Of a stretch of DNA of 64,000 bases, positions 11,937 through 23,180 are shown piece after piece; positions within the stretch are counted from its first letter, which is position 1, and each line of letters starts with the position of its first letter. Below the pieces are notes generated by a model. The model did not search any database, was not told the origin of the DNA, and saw nothing but the letters and a program-made list of their open reading frames with translations. The stretch is from Perilla frutescens. Lineage: Eukaryota; Streptophyta; Magnoliopsida; Lamiales; Lamiaceae. The stretch spans positions 38,118,664 to 38,182,663 of the forward strand of contig BRKX01000006.1 of the NCBI GenBank assembly GCA_026008535.1, read 5' to 3'. Position numbers and translations under genes: made by a program.

Positions 11937-12008
11937 CACTATTAATTATCAATGTTTATATATATTATATAATTATATGTTGTGTTAATTCAAATCGATC
12001 GGTACTGA

Positions 12009-12041
<33 letters not shown>
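11846..12041 (+). repeat. (CT)n(AT)n compound microsatellite and a second (TA)n tract
   Basis: CT units from about 11846 change directly into a long AT tract ending near 11934. A second TA tract covers about 12012-12041. The open frames here only translate the repeats. Confidence 0.9.
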
Positions 12042-12045
<4 letters not shown>

Positions 12046-12159
12046 CTAATTTATAGTTTACGTGTAGTCGAACTTATTTTAAATTTTTTATTTATTTGTT
12101 AAACGGAAATATTTTTTTAACATTAATGTAATCCTTAAATTAATTTTGTTGTAATTTAC

Positions 12160-13937
12160 TGTTAGGAAAAACTATCAAGGAACCCCTAGATTAGGTTTTG
12201 ATGAGATGTCAAAATTATTTATGAAAAACTGACTAAAATTCAAGTTGTAGATCGGAGCTGACCAATCCAGGGCATAAAAAAGGAACTCAAGTAAAGTCAA
12301 AGTCAACCAATCAGAAGTATGGTCTACAAGCTGAAAGATACGTCATCCAGTCAAAATTCAACTCAACTGAGAAGTCGAACCAGTCAAAACAAACTGACAA
12401 CTAAGTCAGCTGAGCTGAGGGAGAAAAGAATTGACTAAAGACTGAAGAAACTGATAAAACATCAGTTTAAGTGAGAGACCGGAAGTATCCAACTGATGGC
12501 CAAACTGAAGCAAACAAGACAGATCAGCTGAAGGCCAGAACTGTAGTCAGCCAGCTTATGATTAGTCAAGCCGACAAGAAAGCTCAAATCAGTCAAGCTG
12601 ACAAGCTAAGTCAAGAACTTGAGAACAATCGAACTGGAAAAACAAAGCTCAGAACTGCCAACTGGAGCAATAGCCAAACTCAGCTGACAAGCTCAGAACT
12701 GCCAACTGAAGCAATGGTCAAACTCAGCTGATAAGCTCAGAACTACCAACTGGAGCAATAGCCAAACTTAGCTGACAAGCTTAGAACTGCCAACTGAAGC
12801 AATAGCCAAACTCAGCTAATAAGCTCAAAACTACCAACTGGAGCAATAGCCAAACTCAGCTGACAAGCTCGGAACTGCCAACTGGAGCAATAACTAAACT
12901 GAGCTGACAAGTCCAGAACTGCCAACTGGAACTCAAAACTGCTAAGAAAGCTAAAGCCAGAGAACCCTGGAGTTTATTGCTCAAACCACCGAATCTTGGA
13001 ATAAATGCTTCAACAAAGATCCTGGAATTAAATATCCAATGAAGATCGATTGGCAAAGTAACAGCTTCTTCAACCAAAAGCTCCAGCGATCATTAAAGAC
13101 CACCTGCCATTAATGAGCCAACAGAGCCACCGATCAATGGACAATGGAACTCAACGGTCATAAAATCACTCCTCTATAAAAGACGAGTAAATCAGAGTTT
13201 AAAATACTCTCTGCCGAAAAGAATCCTTCGCCTACAGAACTTTCGCATATACAAGCAAGTGCTTTTCTTTCTCTCTCCCACTCAAGCTCAAGTTCAGCAT
13301 TTGATAGAAACTGCGAGAGTCCAACTGAGAAGAAGAATTCACAGAATCAAGATATTCAGCCAGCTGTTGACGATCCAGCCAGGGCAGTCTTCTCAGTTCC
13401 AGCTATACAACGATCAACTACTCAGCTCAATTGAAGGAGCACATCAGTTGATACCCCCTATTCAAGACTCACCTCTTAAAGATCGAAAGAGATCTAAAAC
13501 CTTGTAAAGACGACAATAGCACCTACCTTCCTAGCGAGCAGTTAGGGACTTCAAGTGTGAGCCTCGACCCGCTGAGGTAGCAAGCAGTTACCAGGTTCAG
13601 CCAACTGTCCTTCATTGTGTAATTTGTAAAGAAACTCAAGTTATATAGTGAAGTTGCCCTTCTGCGGAAGGAAGAGAGGACGTAGATGTTTAAGACTTCG
13701 AACCTCTATAAATCTCTTATGTGTTGTACTGGTTTGTTTATTGCATATCCTTGAACTGTACACAATCTCACACAAGCTGCACCCAAACTGCCTTAACTGA
13801 TCAATAAGGTTGTGCATAGATAAGTCTCTCTAAAGCGAGTTAAAAGGGCCCCTATTATTCCGGATTTGAAGCAAAAAGTTTTAATCAGTTTATTCACCCC
13901 CCCCTCTAAACTGATATCGACTCGCCCGGAACCAACA
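12160..13937 (+). repeat. 5' LTR of the Sirevirus-like element (1778 bp)
   Basis: Starts TGTTAGGAAAAACTATCAAG and ends ACCAACA. A TATAAAAG at 13175-13182, in ACTCCTCTATAAAAGACGAG, is the probable promoter, placing the transcript start near 13205. Contains the 44-bp tandem array at 12647-12940. The 3' LTR is 11 bp shorter, almost wholly because of one 11-bp deletion in that array. Confidence 0.95.
12647..12940 (+). repeat. 44-bp tandem array in the 5' LTR U3 region
   Basis: Six to seven copies of a unit around AGCTCAGAACTGCCAACTGG, followed by AGCAATAGCCAAACTCAGCT. Each unit holds several CANNTG palindromes (CAACTG, CAGCTG). It lies upstream of the LTR TATA box, where copia U3 enhancer repeats usually sit. 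The regulatory role is inferred. Confidence 0.85.
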
Positions 13938-13939
13938 AG

Positions 13940-13951
13940 TGGTATCAGAGC
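13940..13951 (+). other. Primer binding site, initiator tRNA-Met
   Basis: TGGTATCAGAGC begins two bases after the LTR end and complements the 3' end of plant initiator tRNA-Met, the usual primer of copia elements. It fixes the LTR boundary at 13937. Confidence 0.95.
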
Positions 13952-14025
13952 GGTTGATTCTAAGGATCAGCCGTTTCTACAGATCAACTGAATCAGATCT
14001 ACTTATCTGTGCTAACATTCCAGCT

Positions 14026-16190
14026 ATGGGAAACCATAAGCTACCTTTGTTTTCAGTTGATAATTATGATAACTGGAGCAAGAGAATGAAGGCTCATCTC
14101 TGCTCAATTCATGAGAATATGTGGGAAGTCATCGAAGATGGTCCAATCATTATCATGATGGACAATGATGCTCACATAGTTGATATCAATCAACCGGCAA
14201 GGATTCCAAAGCCAACTAATCTTCTCACCAGCGAAGAGAAGAAGCTAAAAAATCTAGAGTTCGTTGCTCAATCCGCATTATTCCAAACTCTAGATGAAGA
14301 CAGAATGAAGGACACAAAGAACTGCACAACTGCCAAGGAGATATGGGACCTACTAGCAGATCTATGCAAAGAGTCCGAAGCCATCAAAGAAAACAAGCTC
14401 CAACTGGCAATCGACAGATACGAATCCTTCAAAATGCAGCCAGAAGAGTCCATCTCAAGCCTTGAAACCAGATTTCTAGGCATCATCAGTGAGATGAACA
14501 ACCTCGGGAGGAGTTATCCCAATTCTGAGATGAATTCCAAGATATTGGATAATCTCACTGAAGAATGGGATATGAAAGTGATAGCTACAAAAGAATCAAG
14601 AAATCTAAATAGCATCACTCCAAGGGAACTATAAATAAGGAAGCGTCAACATCGTCAGCTCAAGATGCAGCTTTCTACGGTGAAAGGAACTGGTTTAGAG
14701 ACACTCGAGAAAGGAACAACTTCCGACCTAGGAGCTCACCAGCCAAAGAAAATCAAGGCGGATCTTCAACTAAACGAAAAAGAGAAGCAACTGAAAAGAA
14801 GAAGAATCTAACTGATGACATCAATGATCAAATCCAATCAGTTACCAGGTTGCTAGAAAAGTTGAAGAGAGTTCGGGATAAACAATCAGTTCCACCTCAA
14901 ACTGATGAAATCCCAAAAGATAAGAGAACTCATCAACCAGCTGAACGGTCAGCTGAACCATTCAGGGGTGGCAACCGAAATCTTGGAGAATGTTTTCACT
15001 GCCACAAACAAGGACATTACAGATTTGAATGTCCAGAACTCCCTGAAGACAAGAAAGCCAAGGTGAGGAGAAGCTTCTTCAAAAGGAAAGTAATGGTTGC
15101 AAATTTTGAGAATGCTGTGCTAGATGATTCAGACTATCCTTCTGGAATTAATTCTGACGGCTACAGCTCAGATGATGAAGCGCTATTCTGCCTCATGGCT
15201 GACAATGATGAAGAGGTTAGTACAGCTGATTCTTAAACCTCTTTTTATCATATAAATGAAGCAACTGTCTCTAGTAATGAACTTGATATGAAACTTATGA
15301 TGCTAGAAGACCACTTAGCTTCAATATCATGTTTGCATGTTGAACTGAAAGATGAAAATGATGAATTGAGAAATAAAGTTAGGAAACTGAACATTGATCA
15401 TGAAAGACTGAATTATCTTGAGTCTCAGTTTATAGAATTTGAGAAATTGAAATTAAGAACTGCTGATCTAGAGGCTGAAAATCAAAAACTCAAGTAAGAG
15501 ATCCATGAAAGAGAAAAAGTAACTCTGAAGTTCAAAAAGGGATCTCAAACTTTAGATGAGATATTAAATCATCAAAGAACTGGAACTAGCAGTTCAGGGC
15601 TAGGATATAGCAAGTTCATTGCCCTAGAGAAGGAAAAAGCAGTTGCTCAACCCAGTGATAAGGGAATCCTAAAAGGGTTCACTAGATCTCATGATCAACT
15701 AGCTGAGCCAACCAAAGGAAAAGGAATATTGAAAAATCCCCAAACTCAGCCTAGACAACTTGGTCAGTTTTACCAACCAAAAACACCAGGTCAACTGAAG
15801 CCCAATTTCCAGCCAAGACCATCAGTTCACTCAAGTCAATCCACTCGTCCAAAGCCTCTAGTTCAACAAAGGCCACCAGCTCAATATAGAATGCCGACAA
15901 GATAAACTGATAGATCAGTTCATTTTAAGAAAGACCAGTTTAGATCTCAAGCCTACCCTGCCAAGTAGTTCAATCAAGGCACTTCTAGGAGAGATCAAAG
16001 AAACTCATTTCAACCTTATCATCACTATAATGAGTATCTGGATTCCAGAAACGAACCAAGAGCTGATCCAAAAGGGTTTAATCCAGTAAACTGGAAACAC
16101 ACAAGGTATTGGCCTGATAGAAGAACTCAAAAATCTCGAGATAATTGCGTGTTAGTTGAATTATTTTATCCCACTAACTTTTAACGCACG
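14026..16190 (+). pseudogene. gag: Sirevirus-like gag, frameshifted and interrupted by stops
   Basis: The first ATG after the primer site (14026) opens a frame reading MGNHKLPLFSVDNYDNWSKR with the copia Gag core (NCTTAKEIWDLL, YESFKMQPEESI) up to a stop at 14632-14634. Coding sense resumes one frame over from about 14637: a basic linker, the CCHC knuckle CFHCHKQGHYRFEC near 14992-15033, an acidic stretch, then a coiled-coil region (15288-15497, rich in heptad Leu/Glu) and a Pro/Gln-rich tail. In-frame stops lie at 15234, 15495, 15903 and 15966. Gag forms the virus-like particle; a coiled coil in the Gag C-terminus is a Sirevirus trait. A GTG at 13939 also opens this frame but lies next to the primer site and was not used. 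Confidence 0.88.
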
Positions 16191-16391
16191 TATCATTCAA
16201 CTGATTCTAGAAGAGTTGAAAGAAAGTCAAAACTGATCAAACGATCCAAATAAGTTGATTCTCTGAGTGATAAAAAGCCAAAAGTTTGGCAAGTTTGGAT
16301 TCCAAAAAGCTTGGTGTATCAACAAGGACCCGATATGAAACGGGTCGCTAAATGCTAATTATTGTTTTTGCAGGACAAGAGCATCTTATCT

Positions 16392-16583
16392 ATGAAGAAA
16401 ACCAAAGACATTTGGTATCTAGATAGCGGGTACTCCAAACACATGATCGGAGACAGAGAAGATCTCGATGGTTATAAAGAAGTCAAAGGTTCACTTGTCA
16501 CATTTGGAGACAACTCCAAAAGCTGAACCATTGGAGAAGGGTTCGTAGTCAAGGGAAAAGTAGTAGGAAATTGAGTCTCCCAC
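16392..16583 (+). pseudogene. pol: Copia protease domain with two stops
   Basis: WYLDSGYSKHMIGD carries the aspartic-protease DSG triad; many copia elements have Cys where this has Tyr. TGA codons interrupt the frame at 16524-16526 and 16572-16574, so no intact protease can be made. The frame is the same as the integrase that follows. Confidence 0.85.
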
Positions 16584-18956
16584 GTGGATGGACTGAAGCA
16601 CAAACTACTCAGCATCAGCCAGCTGTGCGACAATGGCTACTCAGTTGACTTCACCAAAAACTCCTGCAACATAAGAGACAAATCAACTGGAATAATTCTT
16701 CTCACTGGCATAAGAAGAGGCAATATGTACATTGTTGACTGGTCAACTGGCTACTCAGAAGATTACTTTCTTTCAAAAGGATCAACTGAAGCAAGCTGGC
16801 TATGGCATCGACGACTGAACCACCTCAACTTCAAAACAATCAACTACCTAGCCAAGAAAGAGTTAGTTGAGGGGCTTCCCAAGGAAATATACAAGAAAAC
16901 AGGCATATGTAGGCCATGCCAAAAAGGGAAGCAGGTGAAATCATCATTCAAGAATAAGAGTCATCCACCAGGAACAACTGATTGCCTCCAACTGCTACAT
17001 ATGGATTTGTTTGGTCCAGTTAGACCACAAACTCCAAAAGGCAAAAGATTCACTCTTGTAGTAGTTGATGATTTCTCAAGATATACATGGGTGGAATTCC
17101 TGAGGAGCAAAGATAAAACTTATGACAAGCTAACTGCGTTGATCAGAAGGCTACAAACTGAAAAAGAGAGATCAGTTCAAAGGATTCGCTCCGACAATGG
17201 AACTGAATTTGTGAATCAACACATGGTCAGTTTCCTCAACCAGCTTGGAATCACTCATGAACACTCAGCTGTAAGAACTTTACAACAAAACGGTGTAGCC
17301 GAATGGCGTAACCGGACACTTAAAGAAGCAGCTCGAGTAATGATAGCTGATGCCAACATAGCTGAAGGGTACTGGGCTGAAGCAGTCAACACAACTTGCC
17401 ATACTCAAAATCAAAGTGTTATTGTAGCAGCCCATGGCAAAACACCCTATGAGCTGTATAAGGGTTGTAAGCCTTCTATCTCATATTTTAAAATATTTGG
17501 CTGTAAATGTTATATTCACAACAATGGCAAGACTCAATTGAAAGCCTTTAGTGCTAAAGCTGATGAGGGAATATTTCTTGGGTATAACTCTCCTCATGCA
17601 CAAGCTTACAGAGTTTTCAATAAACGAACTCTTGTTGTGGAAATAACATGTCATGTGGTATTTGATGAATTTGCTAATGAGTACAGGAACAAAGAAAGAA
17701 TAGACACATCAGTTCAAGTACTACCTAGTGAAACTGAGAACTCGCAGGACTATGTGGATCACATTGTTCCAGAGCGGCTTGAAGTTTCACTAGAAGAAGG
17801 CAATGAAACTGGTACTAAACCAGTTGAGAACAATTTGGTCAATGAAGACACAAATCATGCTGAGACCATAAACCCCACAGCTGAAACAGGGGGAAGAACT
17901 GATGAAAATGATGAACCAACTGATGAAAGGGCGACTAATGACGTCATCACAGAAGAGCCAGCTGAAGCTATCGTGCCCAAATGGCTCCGAAGCCATCCAA
18001 TTGACAAGATAGTTGGTGATCCAAGAAGTCAAGTCCAAACCAGAAGTTCAACTGAGCATGCATTATTCACATGCTTCATATCTCAAACTGAACCAGCAAA
18101 CGTCAAAGAAGCCCTAGAAGATTCAGACTGGATCATGGCCATGCAAGAAGAACTGAACCAGTTCACAAGAAAGGACGTATGGTTTCTTGTTGATAGACCA
18201 AAAACCCAGAAGGTCATTGGTACAAAATGGGTTTTTCGCAACAAACTGGATGAACAAGGAGTGATCACAAGGAACAAGGCTAGACTGATAGCCAAAGGAT
18301 ACTCACAAAGTGAAGGAATCGACTTTGATGAGACATTCGCACCAGTTGCAAGATTGGAAGCCATCAGACTGTTCCTAGCCTATGCAACTCACTTTAATTT
18401 CACAGTCTACCAAATGGATGTCAAGAGTGCTTTTCTTCAAGGAATGCTCAAGGAGGACTTATATGTCGAGCAACCGCCAGGATTTGAAATCGGTGATCAA
18501 GTCTTCAAACTAAAGAAGGCCCTCTACGGACTAAAACAAGCTCCTAGAGCGTGGTATGAAACTCTCACAACATTTTTGCTGAAAAATGGGTTTCAAAAGG
18601 GAGTCATTGATCGAACTCTATTCCGAATAGAACGATTAACCGAGATCTTAATGGTTCAAATTTATGTGGATGGCATAATTTTTAGATTGAAAAGTAAAGA
18701 TCTATGCACACGATTCACTCAACTGATGCAAAGTGAATTTGAGATGAGCATGATGGGAGAAATGATATTCTTCCTAGGAATCCAAGTGAAGCAGCTGAAA
18801 GATGGGATCTTTATCAGCCAGACGAAGTACACCAAGAAGCTAGTCAAGAAGTTTGGCATAAGCAAAGGAAAAACTCTCAAGATTCCTATGAACACATCAG
18901 TTCAGCTAACTCTCGACGAAGATAGAGAATCAGTTAGCCAAATATATTACAGATGA
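16584..18956 (+). pseudogene. pol: Copia integrase and reverse transcriptase, RT active site altered
   Basis: A 790-codon open stretch. Integrase zinc-binding region: WHRRLNHLNF with CRPCQKGKQ. Catalytic triad present: Asp in LHMDLFGPV, Asp in RSDNGTEF, Glu in NGVAEWRNRT. Then a low-complexity linker rich in Glu/Thr, and reverse transcriptase from about 18100 (WIMAMQEELNQF, KARLIAKGYSQ, YQMDVKSAFLQG, YGLKQAPRAWY). The metal-binding box that should read YVDD reads YVDG (near 18660), a loss of the second catalytic Asp, so polymerase activity should be abolished. The frame ends at a TGA (18954-18956) just inside a conserved RT/RNase H junction, a premature stop. Confidence 0.93.
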
Positions 18957-19673
18957 ATCATTGGGTCACTACTTTACTTAACAGCTAGCCGGCCAGACAT
19001 CTCTTATTCAGTCGGTCTATGCGCACGGTTTCAAGCTAAACCAAAGAAAAGTCATCTTGAAGCAGCAAAGAGAATTATCAAATATCTCAAAGGAACCATA
19101 AATCTTGGACTATGGTATCCCAGAGATGATAATTTGAGTCTAATTGGCTATTCAGACTCAGAATTTGGTGGATGCAAGATCGACAGAAAAAGCACTAGTG
19201 GAACATGTCAGTTTTTGGGAAGCAAACTGATATCCTGGTTTAGCAAGAAGCAGCACTCAGTTGCCACATCAACAACTGAAGCAAAATATGTAGCTGCGGG
19301 AAGCTGCTGTGCTCAGATACTCTGGATGAAGCAACAGTTGAAGGACTACAAAGTTGAAACTGAAGAAGTATCTATCTACTGTGACAACAATAGTGCAATT
19401 GCAATATCTCAAAATCCAGTTCTGCATTCAAGAACTAAGCACATTGACATAAGACATCACTTCATCAGAGATCACATCGAGAAGAAAGACATATGTATCA
19501 AATATGTCAACACTAAGAAGCAGATAGCTGACATCTTCACCAAACCACTGCCTGAAGCAAGGTTTATGGAGTTATGCATACAGTTGGGACTACTTGAGCT
19601 AGCATCACAGGATGAAGATGATCAACTGGAAGAAAAAGGTCATGAATTCATTCCAGCTGAAGAGAGGAACTGA
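18957..19673 (+). pseudogene. pol: Copia RNase H domain, end of pol
   Basis: Same frame as the RT, continuing after the premature TGA with IIGSLLYLTASRPDISYSVG. Contains the RNase H features GYSDSEFGGCKIDRKSTSG, STTEAKYVAAG and TKHIDIRHHFIRDH, then IADIFTKPLPEARF near the C-terminus and an acidic tail ending at 19673. In an intact element this would be part of one polyprotein. Confidence 0.92.
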
Positions 19674-20441
19674 ACCAAAAAGGCGAGACACTGATCAGTT
19701 GGACACATAAGCCATCAGTTTGAAGTAAAGGCAAGAAGCTGTGGAGAGAAAAGTAAACTGGAGATGATCAGTTTACCCTATGAGCTCAACTAAATCATTA
19801 GTTCATTTGCTCAAATTGATGATCCAGTCAGCTGTGCAGAACATACCAGCTGCAAATTGATCAAACTGATGAAGAAATCATAGGAACTAGAATCAACTCA
19901 AAAGGAGATATCAGTTCAAAACACCAGCTGAAGGAGAACAGCTGAACTGAGAAGCAGCTGAACGAAGGTCCGAGTAGTCAAGACCAGTTCGGAACTAATG
20001 AGAAGACATCTTAGTTAGAACTGATCAACAGAAAGATCATCAGTTACACTCGAAGCCAACTGATGACGTAATCAGTTTCAAGCCAGAAGAAACTGCTAGA
20101 GAGAAAAGATAAGTTCAAAAATTTCAATAGTGGAAACAGTAAAAACACGTCGTTGAACTTTCTCTCTCCTCCTTCAATTTATCCCCAACGGATAGAAATG
20201 AAAAGCCAATCGATGGGTCGATTGAATTAATCCGACCATTGAAATTGGGCATATGAAGCGACACAATCGTTGGATGAGCCCAATCTCTCTATATAAATAA
20301 GGCAGCTGAATACTCGAGATAAGCTTCCCGATTTTTACTGTAGACTTATCTTTTCCTATCTACCTCTTGTCAAAAGCAAAACTCTTCAGCCCTGAAAGAT
20401 CAATTCCTCAGCCTCTCAAATTAATCTCCCTTCGAAGAATC
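19674..20441 (+). promoter_or_regulatory. Spacer with promoter-like leader of accessory ORF 1
   Basis: Non-coding, dense in AACTGA/TCAGTT hexamers. TATAAATA at 20292-20299, in CTCTATATAAATAAGGCAGC, lies 143 bp before the ATG at 20442. An internal promoter is inferred from the motif and from equivalent leaders before the other two accessory ORFs; no transcript evidence is available. Confidence 0.4.
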
Positions 20442-22802
20442 ATGGCTCAAACCCAACTCGCAGAAGATTCAATTTCCGTCAGTCTGGAGAAGACTCTCAA
20501 GCTTTCTGTAAAAAGCTTGATAGAGACAAGTTTTTCAATCCAACCGGATTCCTTCAAGCCTGCAAAGTTTCTCCTCTCAGTAGAATGATCATCGAAAAGC
20601 TTTCTCAGGCCAAGCTGAAGAAGTTCCTGGAGGTATTTCCAGAACGGATTTACACAGAACCAGTTGCTGAATTTTACTTAAATTCAAATGGATCTTCAAA
20701 TCCCAAAGAAATCAGATCGGAAGTAAAAGGACCAGTTATCATCGTGACAGCTGAGTCTCTGAGCAACATGTTCGATCTACCCAACAACGGACTCAAGCTG
20801 GAAGACGTTCAAGTCAATTTCCAGGAAGCTTATGATTTCTGGAAAAAGGAAGGCGAAACTCAACCATATAAGAGCAATCATCTCATCTCAAAGCTACAAG
20901 ATGAATTTCAGGTGCTCGCTGCCATCGCCTCAAAGATAATGGTAGGAACAACTAGAAGTCAGTCTGAAATGTCAGCAACGAAGTACAAAATTTGCGCCGC
21001 TATCTACAACCGAATGAAGATCAACTGGGCACAATATTTCTTTGATCAGTTGAAAAGATATGTTGACATCATCGAGAAAGGCTGGGATAACAAGAAATTC
21101 CCTCAAAGAATTGGATATATCAGTCGGGTTAGCATCATTCTGGAGAAGCAATTTCCTTGGATGGCTGAGGAAACAGAGTTCAAGACTATAGTCAGCAGTC
21201 AGCAATGACTTTATTTCTAAACCACTCAAGATTGTGGAACTAGATCCTGATCAAACTGACCAGCCAAAAAGAAAGAAGCCTGCAGCTGAAGACAAGGGAA
21301 AGAAGCAAGTTACTGAAGACTCTGATGATGACATCCCTATAGCCCAGAGATTCAGACGAGAAAGCTCACTTGCCACCAGAGCTGACATCACTGGACAATC
21401 AGTTAGACAAGCAGTTATTAGTTCAGTTCCAAAGAATAGGCAAGCTGGTCAAACACAAAGGAGAAGGATCCCACCTCCTCAATCCAAGAAAAGAAAGGAA
21501 TCAAGTCCTATACCAGATCCAACAATTCCACCAAATCTAACTGTTGAGGACACAACTCCGTGTGAAAACCCAGAAGACATCATCCCTGCAAGAGGGATTC
21601 CTCACAATGGAGCTGGAGCAGATTAATTCCAAACAATGTACCCACCAATGGCACAAGTTGAAGGAAATATAAGAGCTTATTCACAAGGAGAGTCAGTGAA
21701 GAAATGGGCTGATGAAACCACACAAAAACACATGGCTCAACACTATACCCAGGAACTAACTGGCTATGAGGAGCTCTTCTACACCTTGACCAGGTACATT
21801 TACTGGTTTTTGTGGAGACATGTATATCCGTCAGAGCCCTTCCTCTCATTACTCATATTCCATGGAATGAGCTTTTGGAGGCGAGAAGAAGAATGGAGCC
21901 TATGGTGGACGGATAGTGAGAATGCCAATATCACTAAGGGCAAACATCTCATGAGGCAGCTACAACTGAGGAAAGAATGCTCAAACCCATCTGAAGGATC
22001 GATGAAGGATGTGTTTAATGAACTGTGCAAGATTCAAGGCTTGACACTGTCAGTCATCACTACAGAAAAGGAACGAGAAAGATGGACGCATACCCATGTT
22101 CAACACAAATGGCTATTCAATCAATTAATGAAGAAATCACAAAGCTATCAGCCTGGAGAGCCATCAACTGCCCTGAGCGATCAAACATACAACCCAGTGG
22201 ATGATATCATTGATGAGGTGATGAGAGAACTTCACTCTGAGAAATCTCCTCACGAAGCTGAAGTTGAAATCAACATTATTCCTGAAGAGTCAGAAGAATC
22301 AGCTGAGAAGACTCATCAGTTTGAGAAGACAGCTGAGCCCCAAACAGCTACCTCACAAGATCCAACTGCTGAGAAAGGAATTACATGATCTATTCCTCCA
22401 GCTGATCATAAGTCAGCTCATATAGACAAGTTAGCTGATCAGTCAAGTCAAAGAGATGATCAGCTTGTCTACAAAACAAGTATGGAAGCAGATGAGATAT
22501 CACACACAGTTCCTTGCGAGGAACTAGTTGGAACTGAAGAAGAAGAGTAAGCTGACTCAAGAGCAGTTCAGTTCGATGCTCAGCCAAGCAGTTCAATAGT
22601 CCAGCTACCTCCCTATTATGTGGAACTGATCAATACCCTGCAGCAACAGGTTAAACTGCACATTTAGCAGATCAAACAGCTGCAAGCCCATCCAAGACTC
22701 AAGTCAGCTGAAACTGAGTCAGCAAGCAGTGATGAGGATGAAGAAGATGACAGCTCAGAACTGCTCGCCAAAAGGAGGAAAACTGATCACAAGAAGGACT
22801 AA
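20442..22802 (+). pseudogene. Accessory ORF module 1 of the Sirevirus-like element
   Basis: ATG 20442 (MAQTQLAEDSISVSLEKTLK) to a frame break at 20585-20588, then 20585-21208, another frame change near 21200, then 21214-22802 in one frame with stops at 21624, 22386 and a few later. Part A has a VAEFYLNSN block, VIIVTAESLSNMFDLPNNG, and a KINWAQYFFDQL block. Then a Lys/Arg-rich, Pro-rich linker. Part B has YWFLWRHVYPSEPF and FHGMSFWRREEEWSLWW. The tail is acidic then basic (KRRKTDHKKD). Part A resembles the domain called putative plant transposon protein (Pfam PF20167), from memory; Sirevirus env-like ORFs occupy the same place, but I see no membrane segment. Related to modules 2 and 3. Function unknown. 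Confidence 0.75.
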
Positions 22803-23180
22803 GTGGCTGATCAAGTTAAACCTGATTAGAAAAGCCCTAAGTTTACTTCTTGTTAATCAGTTTGTAATTATTTATTGATATATATTTATAAAAGATTATC
22901 TTTTTGATTTCAAATAAATGTCAAGCTTCACATTTATTTTTGAAATTTTGACCGTTGCAACATAATGACACGTGTCAAAGTCATTAAATGCCAACGACCA
23001 AAAGAGGCCAGAGGCTAGTACCATTCCAACCATCAGATCTATGAGCCTGTCCAAACACTCATAAAAAGCCTCTTCCTTCAAACCTCTCAAAAAGCCTTAT
23101 CCTCCTTCAATATCAAAAACTCTCTCTCTCTCTCTCTCTCAAAGATCTTGAAATTTCCAAAATCTCAGCTAACCCCAAAG
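22803..23180 (+). promoter_or_regulatory. Spacer and promoter-like leader of accessory ORF 2
   Basis: AT-rich, then ACACGTGTCA near 22970 (a G-box-like CACGTG), ATAAAAAG at 23061-23068 and a (CT)n leader at about 23119-23141 just before the ATG at 23181. Layout parallels the LTR promoter and the leaders of modules 1 and 3. Function inferred. Confidence 0.35.

Larger units (their letters stand above)
11160..12125 (+). repeat. Dispersed repeat, plus-strand copy (inverted partner at 39175-39515)
   Basis: Its blocks (GGCCGACCATAATTTCATAA, ATATGGTAAGTTTTGAATTA, TTCAAATCGATCGGTACTGA and others) recur in the same order on the minus strand at 39515-39175. Relative to that copy, this one has gained a MITE (11274-11483) and an extra AT-rich block of about 380 bp (about 11558-11938). 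A piece of the same family (TTCAAATTTATTTTAAATTT) also occurs at 29698-29740. No coding content; family unknown. Confidence 0.7.

Noticed and set aside
11719..12043. Open frames coding for Tyr-Ile repeats
   Set aside because: Translations of the AT microsatellites.
13939..14025. Extension of gag upstream to a GTG next to the primer binding site
   Set aside because: Plant translation starts at ATG; the family-like Gag sequence begins at the ATG at 14026.
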